Positions 18,664 through 28,001 of a stretch of DNA of 64,000 bases are shown in pieces (positions within the stretch are counted from its first letter, which is position 1; every line of letters begins with the position of its first letter). The position numbers and the translations under genes were made by a program. This DNA comes from Epilithonimonas zeae (GTDB lineage Bacteria > Bacteroidota > Bacteroidia > Flavobacteriales > Weeksellaceae): the NCBI RefSeq assembly GCF_900141765.1, contig NZ_FSRK01000001.1, forward strand, positions 1,922,001 to 1,986,000, in the 5' to 3' direction. Below the pieces are notes generated by a model. It made no database searches. It was not told the DNA's origin and saw only the letters and a list, made by a program, of their open reading frames with translations.

Positions 18664-21633
18664 TTACTTCTTGATTTGCGCTTTCACTTCCTTCGCTTCT
18701 GCCACAATTTCCGGGAAATCGCCATAGTTGTTAATGATTTCATCCACCGTATAACTAGCCTGGTAATTATCTTTCAGCGCCAGATAATTTTTAGCCATCA
18801 GGACCAAAGCTTTTGCACCCCAATATTCTTCCGAAGCGTAATTATTGGCCAATTTGAAAATAGTCTCATTGGAAGATTTGAAAGCTTTTCCTTTGTTCTG
18901 ATAGAAAGCTTTTGCGTATAAAGCTTCCGCCGCAACTTCTGTGTTGGAAGACTTCTCCAAAGTCGAGTAAGCCGTTTGTGCATCCTTATCTTTTCCTTGC
19001 TGCATAAGACTTCTTGCTTTGATGACTTTGGCCTGTTCCAAAGTTGTAGCAGAATTTTTTGTATTGGCAATTACAGCATTCGCATATTTTTCAGCTTCAG
19101 CAAAGTTCTTTTCGTCGGCATAGATTTTCATCAATTCAACTGAAGCGAAGTTTTTAATTGTAACGTTGGTTGAATTGGCATTTTGTTCCAGATATTTTTT
19201 TGCATCAGCCACTTTATCTTGAGCGAGATAAATCTGAGCTAATCTAACCTGCGCTTCCTGCTGATAATCGTTTTGGAAATCTGCCACATTTTGTAACGGA
19301 AGCAGCGCTTTATCAGTTTGTTTTAATTGATAATAACTTTCTCCCAACTCGTATTGCGCTTTGAAAAGATTGTCTCCGCTTGGACTTTGGTCAAGATATT
19401 TTTCATAATAAGAAACCGCTTTTGTGTAATCTTTTTTCGAGAAACTGTCTTGCGCCAGATTCAGATTGATTTCACTGATTTCTGTTCCGGAAACATTAAC
19501 ATTGAGACCTTTTGCAAATTGTTCGTAACCTGCAACATCACCGTTTTTCACAAAAGCAGGTTTTGCAGCAGCAACAATTTTGTCTGCGTAAGCTGTGTTT
19601 TTATACTGATTCGCCAATTGTCTGAATTCCGAAATCGCATTTTCATTCTGATTCAAGTCAATCAGATTCTGAGCTCTGTAAATCTGGGAATTCGCGACCA
19701 AATCCTTATCGGGACTGGATTTGATGACTTTATCAAAGTAAGCATTAGATTGAGTGAAATCATCATTCTGAGCATAAGCAGACGCAATCTCGTAACTTGC
19801 ATCATCCACATATTCTGAATTCGGGTATTTTGAAATCAAAGTTTTAAGCTCGGAAATCTTCGCCACCGTATCGCCTTTGAAACCTAAAGCCAAAGCTTTC
19901 TGATACAACGTATAATCACTGGCATTTTCGGTTTTGTTATAAATCTCTAAAGCTTCATTCAACTGATTATTAGCGTAGTAAGTGTCAGCCAAACGCAATT
20001 CCGCATCTGCTTTGAATTCCTGTTTCGGGAATCTCAGATATTCTTTGAAATATTCCTGAGCAGTGGCAAAATCCTTAGACTTGAAATAAGCGTAACCTAA
20101 ATCATAATCCAACTGTTCACGTTCAGGAAAATTCTCTGCGGTTTCATTTTCTAATTCTTTGTAAACAGCAATTGCAGATTTGTAATCGGTTTTTTGATAA
20201 TAAGTCTGCCCTAACCAATATTTGGCTTTTTTGTAATAATCTTTGTTGAGTTTGTATTGAAGACTTCTTAGAAAATAAGATTCAGCCTGGTCAAAATTCC
20301 CTTTGTTAAATTCCTCAGAACCTAAAAGATAAGAAACTTCCTGCTCTATTTTTTTTGTTTCGTCAGTTTTTGGATTCAGTTTTGAAAGTGCCTCCAAAGT
20401 CGCTTTATAATCTCCTGAGTATAAATAAGATTTAACCAAAAGCGACCTCATTTCCTGAGTTTTAGAATTCGGATATTTATCCAAATATCTCTGAATCACT
20501 TTTGAAGAATTCTCAAATGGATTTCCCAATTCATAACCCAATTTTGCATATTGCTCCAAAGCCAATTGTTGAACCTTGGCATCATAATTCATCTGAGATG
20601 CGTTACGATAAGCCGAAAGTGCTTCTTGTTTTTGATTATTTTGCAAATAAGCATTTCCAAGCTGATAATATGCGTTTTGCGCCAACGGAGAATTGCTGTT
20701 AATCAATTGATTGTAATAACCAACTGCTTCGGCATTTTTCCCCACTTGAGAAGAAACAAATCCCATTTCGTAAAGGTCAGTTTCTGATGGTGTTTGCTCT
20801 TTGTCAAGGAATAATTTCAGATGCGGATAAGCCGACTGATAATCGCCTTTCATAAAGTAGCTCTCTCCTACTATCTTATGGATTTCCGTATCGTAAGCTG
20901 TGGTTTTTCCATTGTTCAAGATTTCATTTCCTTCGGAGATTGCCAAATCATAATTCTTCTGATTGTAATACATCTGAACATAATAAGGCTTCACAAGATG
21001 TGCATATTCCTCATTATTCTTGATTTGGTCGAAGTAAACAAAAGCATTATCATTTTGTTTGTCAGCATAATAAAGATGACCTAACATATACGAAATTGCA
21101 GGTTTGCTGGTTTCATCTGCAGATTTGAAGGATTCTTCTAATGCTTCAATCGCTCCGGCAGAATCTCCGGTCATAAACTTAGCATAACCTAGCTTCATAA
21201 TATGCTGCGTATTTTCTTCTTTGCTCAGTTGATATTGATTGACCTTTTGCAAAGTTTCCAACGCTTTCTCGAAATCTTTTTTAGCCAAATAATAATCTGC
21301 CAAAGGTCCGTTGGCCTGAGCAAAATATGCAGACTTTGGATATTCCTTAATAAAAGCATTCAGACCTTCTTCTGCATATTGCTGTTGCAGAATCACACCA
21401 ATCACATTGCTGAAAAACAAGGATGCCTCTTTTCTGGAATTACTAAGGCTTTTATTATAAAAATATTGGTTGGAATATTCGTATTGGGAAGCATTGTAAA
21501 CTTTGGTGTTGTAGAGATTCTCTGCCAAACCAAAATGATAGTCTTCTTTTTGAGTAAAATATCGAGATTGTTGCGCCTCAGAAATCCCGTAAAGCGATAA
21601 CATTGAAGCCAGTATTACTTTTTTTGAATTCAT
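18664..21633 (-). CDS. very long tetratricopeptide-repeat protein
   Basis: About 989 residues from the ATG at 21633 (the longer frame starts at TTG before a signal peptide). The signal peptide ends ISEAQQ. Almost all the rest is TPR or TPR-like helical repeats, e.g. LGYAYFKSKDFATAQEYFKEYL and YQLGNAYLQNNQKQEALSAYRNA. No catalytic domain is visible. It is probably a periplasmic scaffold, and the downstream outer-membrane barrel and lipoprotein are plausible partners. The TAATTTTG box ten bases upstream of the ATG supports the short start and implies a nearly leaderless mRNA. Confidence 0.85.
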   Translation of the reverse strand: MNSKKVILASMLSLYGISEAQQSRYFTQKEDYHFGLAENLYNTKVYNASQYEYSNQYFYNKSLSNSRKEASLFFSNVIGVILQQQYAEEGLNAFIKEYPKSAYFAQANGPLADYYLAKKDFEKALETLQKVNQYQLSKEENTQHIMKLGYAKFMTGDSAGAIEALEESFKSADETSKPAISYMLGHLYYADKQNDNAFVYFDQIKNNEEYAHLVKPYYVQMYYNQKNYDLAISEGNEILNNGKTTAYDTEIHKIVGESYFMKGDYQSAYPHLKLFLDKEQTPSETDLYEMGFVSSQVGKNAEAVGYYNQLINSNSPLAQNAYYQLGNAYLQNNQKQEALSAYRNASQMNYDAKVQQLALEQYAKLGYELGNPFENSSKVIQRYLDKYPNSKTQEMRSLLVKSYLYSGDYKATLEALSKLNPKTDETKKIEQEVSYLLGSEEFNKGNFDQAESYFLRSLQYKLNKDYYKKAKYWLGQTYYQKTDYKSAIAVYKELENETAENFPEREQLDYDLGYAYFKSKDFATAQEYFKEYLRFPKQEFKADAELRLADTYYANNQLNEALEIYNKTENASDYTLYQKALALGFKGDTVAKISELKTLISKYPNSEYVDDASYEIASAYAQNDDFTQSNAYFDKVIKSSPDKDLVANSQIYRAQNLIDLNQNENAISEFRQLANQYKNTAYADKIVAAAKPAFVKNGDVAGYEQFAKGLNVNVSGTEISEINLNLAQDSFSKKDYTKAVSYYEKYLDQSPSGDNLFKAQYELGESYYQLKQTDKALLPLQNVADFQNDYQQEAQVRLAQIYLAQDKVADAKKYLEQNANSTNVTIKNFASVELMKIYADEKNFAEAEKYANAVIANTKNSATTLEQAKVIKARSLMQQGKDKDAQTAYSTLEKSSNTEVAAEALYAKAFYQNKGKAFKSSNETIFKLANNYASEEYWGAKALVLMAKNYLALKDNYQASYTVDEIINNYGDFPEIVAEAKEVKAQIKK

Positions 21634-21642
21634 ATAGATTTT

Positions 21643-21675
21643 CAAAATTATTGTCAAAGCCACAGCTTCAACAAA
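21643..21675 (-). promoter_or_regulatory. Bacteroidota-type promoter for TPR gene
   Basis: On the minus strand TTTG (21675-21672), a 21-base spacer and TAATTTTG (21650-21643) match the -33/-7 consensus of Bacteroidota sigma-ABfr. The ATG is ten bases downstream. Confidence 0.7.
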
Positions 21676-21808
21676 GTTTGTTCCTTTTTCAACGAAAATA
21701 GCGAAAAGATATTATTTGGAGAGCATTTTAAAAGATTTTATTATATAAGAAAGCCTTAGCAGATATTGTTTTATTTATTAATAAATGTTAAAAACATCAA
21801 AATTTTAT

Positions 21809-21816
21809 TACATTTG
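21809..21816 (+). promoter_or_regulatory. -7 promoter box of amino-acid permease
   Basis: TACATTTG fits TAnnTTTG and sits 27 bases before the ATG at 21844. A -33 TTG is not obvious. Confidence 0.5.
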
Positions 21817-21843
21817 TTACTTTCACAAAAATTATAAACTTAA

Positions 21844-23532
21844 ATGGGTTCACTTTTCAGAAGAAAACACTACGCAGAGAATGCAGATTCCGGACAGCTT
21901 AATAGAGTTCTTGGAACCTGGGATATTGTATTTTTTGGGATCGCTGCTATTATTGGAGCGGGAAGTTTCAGCAGTTTAGGAGAAGCTATCTTCCGCGGCG
22001 GTCCGGGCGTTATTATTTTATATCTGATCTGTGGATTTGCCTGTGCTTTCACTGCTCTTTGCTATGCCGAGTTCGCAAGCCGAATTCCAACTGCAGGAAG
22101 TGCCTATACTTATGCCTACGCCAGTTTTGGGGAATTAATCGCCTGGGTAATTGGCTGGGCTTTGATCATGGAATATTCTTTCGGGAATATCTATGTTGCA
22201 TTTTCCTGGTCAGATTATTTTACCAGTTTTATGGAAAGAATCGGAGTTCATATTCCTGATTATTTTACTTGTAGTTATACAGAAGCTAAAAAAGCGGTTC
22301 TCAACAATTCGAATAATGCTGAATTGATTAATGCTTGGAAATCTGCTCCAATTATTGGAAATTTAAAAATCATTGTTGATATTCCTGCTTTGGTAATCAA
22401 TGGATTGATTACCTGGCTTTGCTATCAGGGCATCAAGGAAAGTAAGAACTTCAATAACTTTTTTGTAATTCTGAAGTTGTTCGTGATTCTTCTCGTAATT
22501 GCTGTTGGCGTAGCTTATGTGAATACCGGAAACTGGTTTCCGACGAATTCTGTGACTTCAGAGCCCTCTTTTATGCCGAATGGATTTGCAGGTGTCATGT
22601 CTGCTGTTTCAGGTGTTTTCTTTGCCTATATCGGTTTTGATGCGATTTCTGTTTTGTCAGAAGAAACCAAAAACCCTCAAAAAGACCTTCCAAAAGGAAT
22701 GCTGATTTCTCTTGGACTTTGTACGGTTATTTATATTATTCTGACTTTAACTTTAACAGGATTAGTAGATTACAGAAAATTTGACGGAATCGGGGATCCA
22801 TTATCTTTTGTATTTGATAAATCGAATCTCAATCTTCCTTGGATGGAGTTCATTGTATCATTAATTGCAATTGTTGCAATTACTACGGTACTTTTGGTTT
22901 TCCAAATGGGACAACCTAGAATATGGATGGCAATGTCGAGAGATGGACTTTTACCAAAGAAGTTTCAGCAAGTACACAGCAAAAACAAAATTCCTTCTTT
23001 TGCAACCATTATTACGGGGATTGTTGTAGGTGTTCCAATTCTATTCACGGATAAAACTTTCATTCTCGATTTTACAAGTATCGGAACTATTTTCGCTTTC
23101 GTTTTGGTTTGTGGTGGCGTTTTGATGTTACCTCCAAAAGAAAAGATCAAAGGTAGATTCCATTTACCTTATATTAATGGTAGGTTATTTTTTCCATTAA
23201 TTTTCATTGGCGGATTGATATTTTTCTATTTCTACCAGCCAGAATTCTTCCACAAATTAACTAATATCAGCGACCCGAATGAAGGCGAATTCCGTTTGGC
23301 GATTATCATTTTCATTATAGTTAATCTCATTTTATGTGGATTGGCTTTCGTTAAAAATCTTTCATTGATTCCTTTAATTGGTCTTAGTTCTTGTCTTTAT
23401 TTATTAACCGGAATGAGCCACGAAAATTGGTTCTGGTTTGGACTATGGTTTGCTATAGGTTTGATAATTTATTTCCTTTATGGATATAAAAACAGCAAAC
23501 TAAATCAAACCAAAAATGCATTTTCAGAATAG
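21844..23532 (+). CDS. APC-family amino-acid permease
   Basis: The 562-residue inner-membrane transporter has about 12-14 hydrophobic helices. The first has the APC signature IGAGSFSSLG after IAAIIGAG. Other marks are RIPTAGSAYTYAYASFGEL and VFFAYIGFDAISVLSEE followed by TKNPQKDLPKGM, all typical of cationic amino-acid transporters (CAT/YfnA type). Probable function is proton-coupled uptake or exchange of amino acids; the substrate cannot be read from sequence. Its last 17 bases overlap the next gene, so the two are co-transcribed. Confidence 0.9.
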   Translation: MGSLFRRKHYAENADSGQLNRVLGTWDIVFFGIAAIIGAGSFSSLGEAIFRGGPGVIILYLICGFACAFTALCYAEFASRIPTAGSAYTYAYASFGELIAWVIGWALIMEYSFGNIYVAFSWSDYFTSFMERIGVHIPDYFTCSYTEAKKAVLNNSNNAELINAWKSAPIIGNLKIIVDIPALVINGLITWLCYQGIKESKNFNNFFVILKLFVILLVIAVGVAYVNTGNWFPTNSVTSEPSFMPNGFAGVMSAVSGVFFAYIGFDAISVLSEETKNPQKDLPKGMLISLGLCTVIYIILTLTLTGLVDYRKFDGIGDPLSFVFDKSNLNLPWMEFIVSLIAIVAITTVLLVFQMGQPRIWMAMSRDGLLPKKFQQVHSKNKIPSFATIITGIVVGVPILFTDKTFILDFTSIGTIFAFVLVCGGVLMLPPKEKIKGRFHLPYINGRLFFPLIFIGGLIFFYFYQPEFFHKLTNISDPNEGEFRLAIIIFIIVNLILCGLAFVKNLSLIPLIGLSSCLYLLTGMSHENWFWFGLWFAIGLIIYFLYGYKNSKLNQTKNAFSE

Positions 23533-23839
23533 AATTAAAACCTATAAAGAGTTTTATCAATTTTATCTTACAAAACACATTAAACCGCTGACTAAGGCAT
23601 TCCATTTCCTTGGAATTCTATTAGTTTTTGCGGTTATTTTTTATGTTATCCAATCTGGAGAAGAACGGTTTCTTTGGTATTGTCCGATTTTCGGATTTGG
23701 CTTTGCTTGGTTCAGTCAAACTATATTTGAGAAGAATTTGCCTTCGATAATCAGATATCTGATTTGGTCTTTAGCTTCAGATTCCAGACTATTTTTTGAA
23801 ATCTTAACAGGAAACAAATATTTAAAAACTAAGAAATAA
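23516..23839 (+). CDS. DUF962/Mpo1-like small membrane protein
   Basis: The 107-residue protein shows the DUF962 layout: FYQFYLTKHIKPLTKAFHFLG, two or more membrane helices (LLVFAVIFYVIQ, WYCPIFGFGFAWFSQTIFEKN), then a P..IRYLIWSLASD segment. The yeast relative Mpo1 is an ER dioxygenase acting on 2-hydroxy fatty acids. Bacterial members are uncharacterised, and the histidine pattern is only partly visible. It starts inside the end of the permease gene. Confidence 0.8.
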   Translation: MHFQNRIKTYKEFYQFYLTKHIKPLTKAFHFLGILLVFAVIFYVIQSGEERFLWYCPIFGFGFAWFSQTIFEKNLPSIIRYLIWSLASDSRLFFEILTGNKYLKTKK

Positions 23840-23866
23840 TATTGTAAATTTATTTTCTATTTCGAA

Positions 23867-25732
23867 ATGAAGAATTTCATCAAAACTAATATTTCTACAG
23901 ATTCATTAGCTCTTTTGCTGGTTCAGGCTCCGGTAGCCCTTTCTATGTTAATGGGCGATGAATTCGTAATTCAGGTGGCCAATCCGCAAATGCTTCAGCT
24001 ATGGGGAAAACAGCCGGAAATAATTGGTTCAAAATTAATGGATGCTCTTCCAGAATTGGAAGGACAGGCTTTTATAGATATTTTAAATATTGTAAAAGCA
24101 ACCGGTAATATTTACAAAGGCTACAAAGAGAAATGCTATCTGGTACGAAACGGACACACTGAAGAATGTTACTTTGATTTTATCTATGCTCCAATCTATA
24201 GTGATGATAAATCAGAAATTATAGGAATCAGCGTGGTGGCTACAGAAGTTACGGACCAAGTCCAAACTGAAAAGAAACTGACGGAAACGGAGTATAAATT
24301 TGAAAATCTAATTAGAAATTCTGATTACGCAGTTGCAATTTATAAAGGGGAAGATTTCATCATAGATTTGGCTAATGACAAAATGCTGAAGACTTGGGGA
24401 AAAGATGATTCTATAATAGGAAAAAGAATAGAAGAAGGGATTCCCGAACTAGTAGGTCAAGCTTTTCTTGGATTATTGAAACAGGTTTATGAGTCTGGAG
24501 AAACTTACTCTGCAAAAGAAGATCGTGCTGATCTTGTGGTAGATGGCAAACTGCAAACTTATTATTACAATTTCTCATATCAACCTTTGAAAAATCACAA
24601 TGATGAAGTCTATGCTATTGCCAATGTTGCTGTAGATGTAACAGAAGCTGTACTTACAAAACAAAGATTACAAGAAAACGAAGCCAAATATAAAAACCTG
24701 GCGGACAGTTTACCAATTATTATTTGGACAGCTGACAAAGAAGGAAACATCGACTATTACAACAAAAAATGGTATGATTATACGGGATTTGAAGGTATCG
24801 ACAGCAGAGAAGCGGCAACCCACAAAATCTTACATCCTGATGATATCGAAAGAGCAACTCAGGTTTGGCAAAGAAGCAAAGAAAACAAAAGCGCTTACGA
24901 GATAGAATATCAATTCAAGGATGGTCAAACCGAAGATTCTTACAAATGGTTTCTCGGTCGTGCCGTGCCTATAAAAGATACAAATGACGAAATCATCCAA
25001 TGGATTGGAACCTGTACAGATATTAATGAGTTCAAGCAATTCCAGCAGCAGAAAGACAATTTCTTAGGAATCGCAAGTCACGAACTGAAAACACCATTGA
25101 CTAGTCTCAAATTGTATTCTCAATACCTAGAAAAAAATCTGAGAAAGCAGGACGACCAGAAAAATGCAGATGTGGCAATGAAAATGGATGACCAAATTAA
25201 CAAACTGACTGGCCTTGTCAATGATTTGCTGGATGTTACAAAAATTCAAAATGGTAAAATCCTTTTAAATAAATCTAATTTTAATTTTGATGTGTTGGTT
25301 ACAGAAATCATCACAGAACAACAGATGAGCACCAGCCACAGAATTTATCTGGAAGCAGAAAACATTGGCGAAATCTACGGCGACAGACATCGCATCTCTC
25401 AGGTAATGAGTAATCTTATCAGCAATGCCATAAAATATTCTCCGGATTCTGATAAAATTAAAATCACCACAAAATTAACCGAAGAAGGCTGCGTCCTATT
25501 CTCTGTGAAAGACTATGGAATCGGTATTCCTGAGGATAAGAAAGACAAAGTTTTCGAACAATATTACAGAGTCAGCGGCAGTATGGAACACACCTTTCCG
25601 GGACTTGGATTAGGACTTTATATCTCTTCTGAAATTATAAAACGAAGCGGTGGCAGGATTTTTGTAAACTCAATTGAAGGGAAGGGCTCGGATTTTTGTT
25701 TCGAGATTCCAAAAAAACACAAATCAAATTAA
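23867..25732 (+). CDS. PAS-domain sensor histidine kinase
   Basis: The 621-residue protein is predicted to be cytoplasmic (no transmembrane helix seen). Three PAS domains span ~15-130, ~145-260 and ~275-395 (third: SLPIIIWTADKEGNIDYYNKKWYDYTG). HisKA follows with His405 in GIASHELKTPLTSLK. HATPase_c has SNLISNAIKYS, KDYGIGIPE and GLGLGLYIS. The first two PAS domains are close repeats (MLQLWGKQPEIIG / MLKTWGKDDSIIG; PELEGQAFIDIL / PELVGQAFLGLL). The next gene is a single-domain receiver and probably its partner. Confidence 0.92.
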   Translation: MKNFIKTNISTDSLALLLVQAPVALSMLMGDEFVIQVANPQMLQLWGKQPEIIGSKLMDALPELEGQAFIDILNIVKATGNIYKGYKEKCYLVRNGHTEECYFDFIYAPIYSDDKSEIIGISVVATEVTDQVQTEKKLTETEYKFENLIRNSDYAVAIYKGEDFIIDLANDKMLKTWGKDDSIIGKRIEEGIPELVGQAFLGLLKQVYESGETYSAKEDRADLVVDGKLQTYYYNFSYQPLKNHNDEVYAIANVAVDVTEAVLTKQRLQENEAKYKNLADSLPIIIWTADKEGNIDYYNKKWYDYTGFEGIDSREAATHKILHPDDIERATQVWQRSKENKSAYEIEYQFKDGQTEDSYKWFLGRAVPIKDTNDEIIQWIGTCTDINEFKQFQQQKDNFLGIASHELKTPLTSLKLYSQYLEKNLRKQDDQKNADVAMKMDDQINKLTGLVNDLLDVTKIQNGKILLNKSNFNFDVLVTEIITEQQMSTSHRIYLEAENIGEIYGDRHRISQVMSNLISNAIKYSPDSDKIKITTKLTEEGCVLFSVKDYGIGIPEDKKDKVFEQYYRVSGSMEHTFPGLGLGLYISSEIIKRSGGRIFVNSIEGKGSDFCFEIPKKHKSN

Positions 25733-25746
25733 TACTTAAAATTACA

Positions 25747-26130
25747 ATGTCAAATTCTAAAAAAGTTATAGTAGTGGACGATAGTCCTGCAATCTTAGAT
25801 TCAGTGAAATTGATGCTGAATATGGAGGGATTCGAAGTCTCAAATTACGAAAGAGGAACCGATATGTTCAATTCCCTTTTAGAAACATCAACCAAACCAG
25901 ACGTCATCCTGATGGATATGTGGTTATCCGGAGAAGACGGGAGAGACATTTGCAAAATGATAAAAGCACATCAGGATTTCAAAAACATTCCGGTTGTGAT
26001 AATGTCTGCCAGCCGAGGTTTGGGAGATTCTGCGATAGAAAGCGGAGCAATAGATTTCATCCCAAAACCTTTTGATTTAGGAGAAATTGTAGAAAAAATC
26101 AGATATTATTCCAATAGTTCGGCTGAGTAA
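25747..26130 (+). CDS. single-domain response regulator (receiver only)
   Basis: 127 residues from the ATG at 25747; the longer frame overlaps the kinase gene and is less likely. The receiver domain has Asp11-Asp12, phosphoacceptor Asp57 (ILMDMWLSGEDG), Ser83-Ala84 (VVIMSASRG) and the conserved Lys (IPKPFD). It has no output domain, so it may act by protein contact or pass phosphate onward. It starts 14 bases after the histidine kinase and should receive phosphate from it. Confidence 0.92.
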   Translation: MSNSKKVIVVDDSPAILDSVKLMLNMEGFEVSNYERGTDMFNSLLETSTKPDVILMDMWLSGEDGRDICKMIKAHQDFKNIPVVIMSASRGLGDSAIESGAIDFIPKPFDLGEIVEKIRYYSNSSAE

Positions 26131-26142
26131 TTTAATTTGGGC

Positions 26143-26215
26143 AGCTTAATCCGCCCACCGTTCCCGCTTTTTTCTTTTTAAATAAAAAGAAAAAGAGCTC
26201 CACTCAGGTCAGGCT
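26143..26215. repeat. intergenic inverted-repeat element (candidate repeated family)
   Basis: CTTTTTTCTTTTTAAAT is followed by ATAAAAAGAAAAAG, a perfect-looking T/A-rich inverted repeat, flanked by CCCACCGTTCCCG and GAGCTCCACTCAGG. The AGCTCC flank recalls the element at 52.78-52.89 kb. This may be a dispersed intergenic repeat, but only this window was seen. Confidence 0.35.
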
Positions 26216-26262
26216 GCGTGCCATTCAACTTTTAAAATTTATGAAAAAATAATACTCAATAA

Positions 26263-26292
26263 AAAAGCAGTTTAAATTTTTAAACTGCTTTT
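26263..26292. terminator. bidirectional intrinsic terminator
   Basis: AAAAGCAGTTTAAA (26263-26276) pairs with TTTAAACTGCTTTT (26279-26292). A's lie on one side and T's on the other, between the convergent receiver and aldo/keto reductase genes. Confidence 0.88.
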
Positions 26293-26314
26293 CTTTTCTT
26301 TAACTATTCCAAAT

Positions 26315-27148
26315 TTAGAAATCGACCGTTTCTGGATTCAAACCGGAAAAACCTGTTTCTTCCAGAGTTTTTAAAGCCTTCATATCACTCTCCTCAATTT
26401 TGAATCGTTCAAAATGCAAGTTGTTTTTGATGTTTTCCGGATTTTCAGATTTAGGCAAAACAATCACACCGGACTGCAAACAAAACTGAATGCAAAGAAT
26501 CGCAGGAGAAACATTATATTTATCAGCAATATCTTTCAAATCTTCATCTTTCAATAATCTTCCGGAACCAATAGGGCTCCACGCCTCTATCGCAATTCCT
26601 TTTTCCTTACAAAAATCAACAACACTTTGCTGAACATAACCCGGATGAAACTCTATCTGATTAACAGCTGGAATCACATCTGCAGTTTCCAGTAAAGCCT
26701 CCAATTGTGGCAACATAAAATTGCTGACGCCAATTGTTTTTACAACGCCGGATTTGTACAACTCCTCCATTGCTTTCCACGTTTCCGCATTAATTTCTTT
26801 CCAATTCTTAAATTGTTTTTCATTCGCAGGCCAGTGAATCAATAACAAATCCAGATAATTGGTCTTCAGTTTTTTAAGAGACTGTTCTACGGAATATTTC
26901 ACACCTTGCCCGCTTCTGTTGCTGTTCCATATTTTAGTAGTGAGATACAGATCCTTTCTTGCAATTCCGGATTCTTCAATCGCCTCTCCTATTTCTGCTT
27001 CGTTTCCATAGATATCAGCCGTATCAATATGTCTGTAACCAGCTTCTAAAGCAGTTTTCAAAGTTTTCTGAACACTTTCCGTTGTTTGCCAAGTTCCAAA
27101 ACCGATTTCCGGAATCTCAGTTCCGTTATTTAGAATTACATTTTTCAT
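26315..27148 (-). CDS. aldo/keto reductase (diketogluconate-reductase type)
   Basis: The 277-residue NADPH-dependent (beta/alpha)8 barrel reduces carbonyls. The catalytic tetrad is visible: Asp42 and Tyr47 (HIDTADIYGNE), Lys72 (LTTKIWN) and His105 (LLLIHWP). Later marks are GVSNFMLPQLEALLE, NQIEFHPGY and VLPKSENPENIKNNL, the NADP-binding end. It resembles the AKR5 group (2,5-diketo-D-gluconate or methylglyoxal reductases). Substrate is not predictable. It is monocistronic. Confidence 0.93.
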   Translation of the reverse strand: MKNVILNNGTEIPEIGFGTWQTTESVQKTLKTALEAGYRHIDTADIYGNEAEIGEAIEESGIARKDLYLTTKIWNSNRSGQGVKYSVEQSLKKLKTNYLDLLLIHWPANEKQFKNWKEINAETWKAMEELYKSGVVKTIGVSNFMLPQLEALLETADVIPAVNQIEFHPGYVQQSVVDFCKEKGIAIEAWSPIGSGRLLKDEDLKDIADKYNVSPAILCIQFCLQSGVIVLPKSENPENIKNNLHFERFKIEESDMKALKTLEETGFSGLNPETVDF

Positions 27149-27262
27149 TTTAAAAAATTTGATTTTTCGAAAGCCAAAATTACGCCATCTAAAAGAGATT
27201 TTAAAATAATAAAACTGATAGAAGAATCTAAAAATTATAATTCAAATTTTAATGATATTTCA

Positions 27263-27270
27263 TAAATTTG
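27263..27270 (+). promoter_or_regulatory. -7 promoter box of aroE
   Basis: TAAATTTG ends four bases before the aroE ATG. Transcription would start at or next to the start codon, giving a leaderless or nearly leaderless mRNA. No clear -33 TTG was found. Confidence 0.5.
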
Positions 27271-27274
27271 AACT

Positions 27275-28000
27275 ATGGAAAAACAGGAATTCGGATTGCT
27301 TGGGAAGAATATTTCTTACTCATTTTCAAAAAAATATTTTGAGGAAAAATTCAAAAAATTATTTCTAAAAAATCATTCATACAATTTCTTTGATATTGCT
27401 GAAATAGAACATTTAAATCCAATTATAGATAATCAAAATCTAGTTGGAATGAATGTCACAATCCCCTACAAACAAGCGATTATTCCTTTTCTTGATGAAC
27501 TCAGTGATGAAGCTTTACAAATTGGAGCTGTGAATTGCGTAAGTTTCCAAAACGGTAAGAAAACCGGTTATAATACAGATGCTTTTGGATTTGAAAAAAC
27601 GCTTTTAATTAACAAAAAAGACCATCATAATAAAGCTTTGATTCTGGGCGACGGAGGCGCTGCGAAAGCTGTGAGATATATTCTTGATAAACACAACATA
27701 GAACATCAAACTGTTTCCAGAAAATCCGAAATCAATTTTGAAAACCTGACTGAAGATTTGGTAAAAGATTCATTATTAATTATCCAGACAACACCAGTTG
27801 GGACTTTCCCGAATGTTGATGATTCTGTTCAATTTCCTTTTGATGCGATTACCGATAAACATTACGTTATTGATTTGATTTACAATCCATCTGAAACTGC
27901 TTTTCTTAGACATTGTGCAGAAAAAGGCGCAACAACGCTTAACGGATTTTATATGCTGGAACAACAGGCTGAGAAAGCTTGGCAGATTTGGAATAGCTGA
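27275..28000 (+). CDS. aroE: shikimate dehydrogenase
   Basis: The 241-residue enzyme reduces 3-dehydroshikimate to shikimate with NADPH in aromatic amino-acid synthesis. Catalytic Lys66 lies in MNVTIPYKQAI and Asp102 in GYNTDAFGF. The NADP site is GDGGAAKAV (first Gly-Ala pair changed from the usual GAGGAA). The C-terminal GFYMLEQQAEKAW is typical of the family. It is slightly shorter than the E. coli enzyme (272), as usual in Flavobacteriia. It converges with the glycosylase gene, one base between stops. Confidence 0.95.
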   Translation: MEKQEFGLLGKNISYSFSKKYFEEKFKKLFLKNHSYNFFDIAEIEHLNPIIDNQNLVGMNVTIPYKQAIIPFLDELSDEALQIGAVNCVSFQNGKKTGYNTDAFGFEKTLLINKKDHHNKALILGDGGAAKAVRYILDKHNIEHQTVSRKSEINFENLTEDLVKDSLLIIQTTPVGTFPNVDDSVQFPFDAITDKHYVIDLIYNPSETAFLRHCAEKGATTLNGFYMLEQQAEKAWQIWNS

Positions 28001-28001
28001 T

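Noticed and set aside
19327-19818. 163-codon ORF on the plus strand inside the long TPR gene
   Set aside because: Shadow of the repetitive minus-strand TPR gene; no independent signals.
21785-21979. 64-codon ORF overlapping the start of the permease gene
   Set aside because: Out of frame with the permease, which has an excellent N-terminal APC motif; the ORF covers the promoter box.
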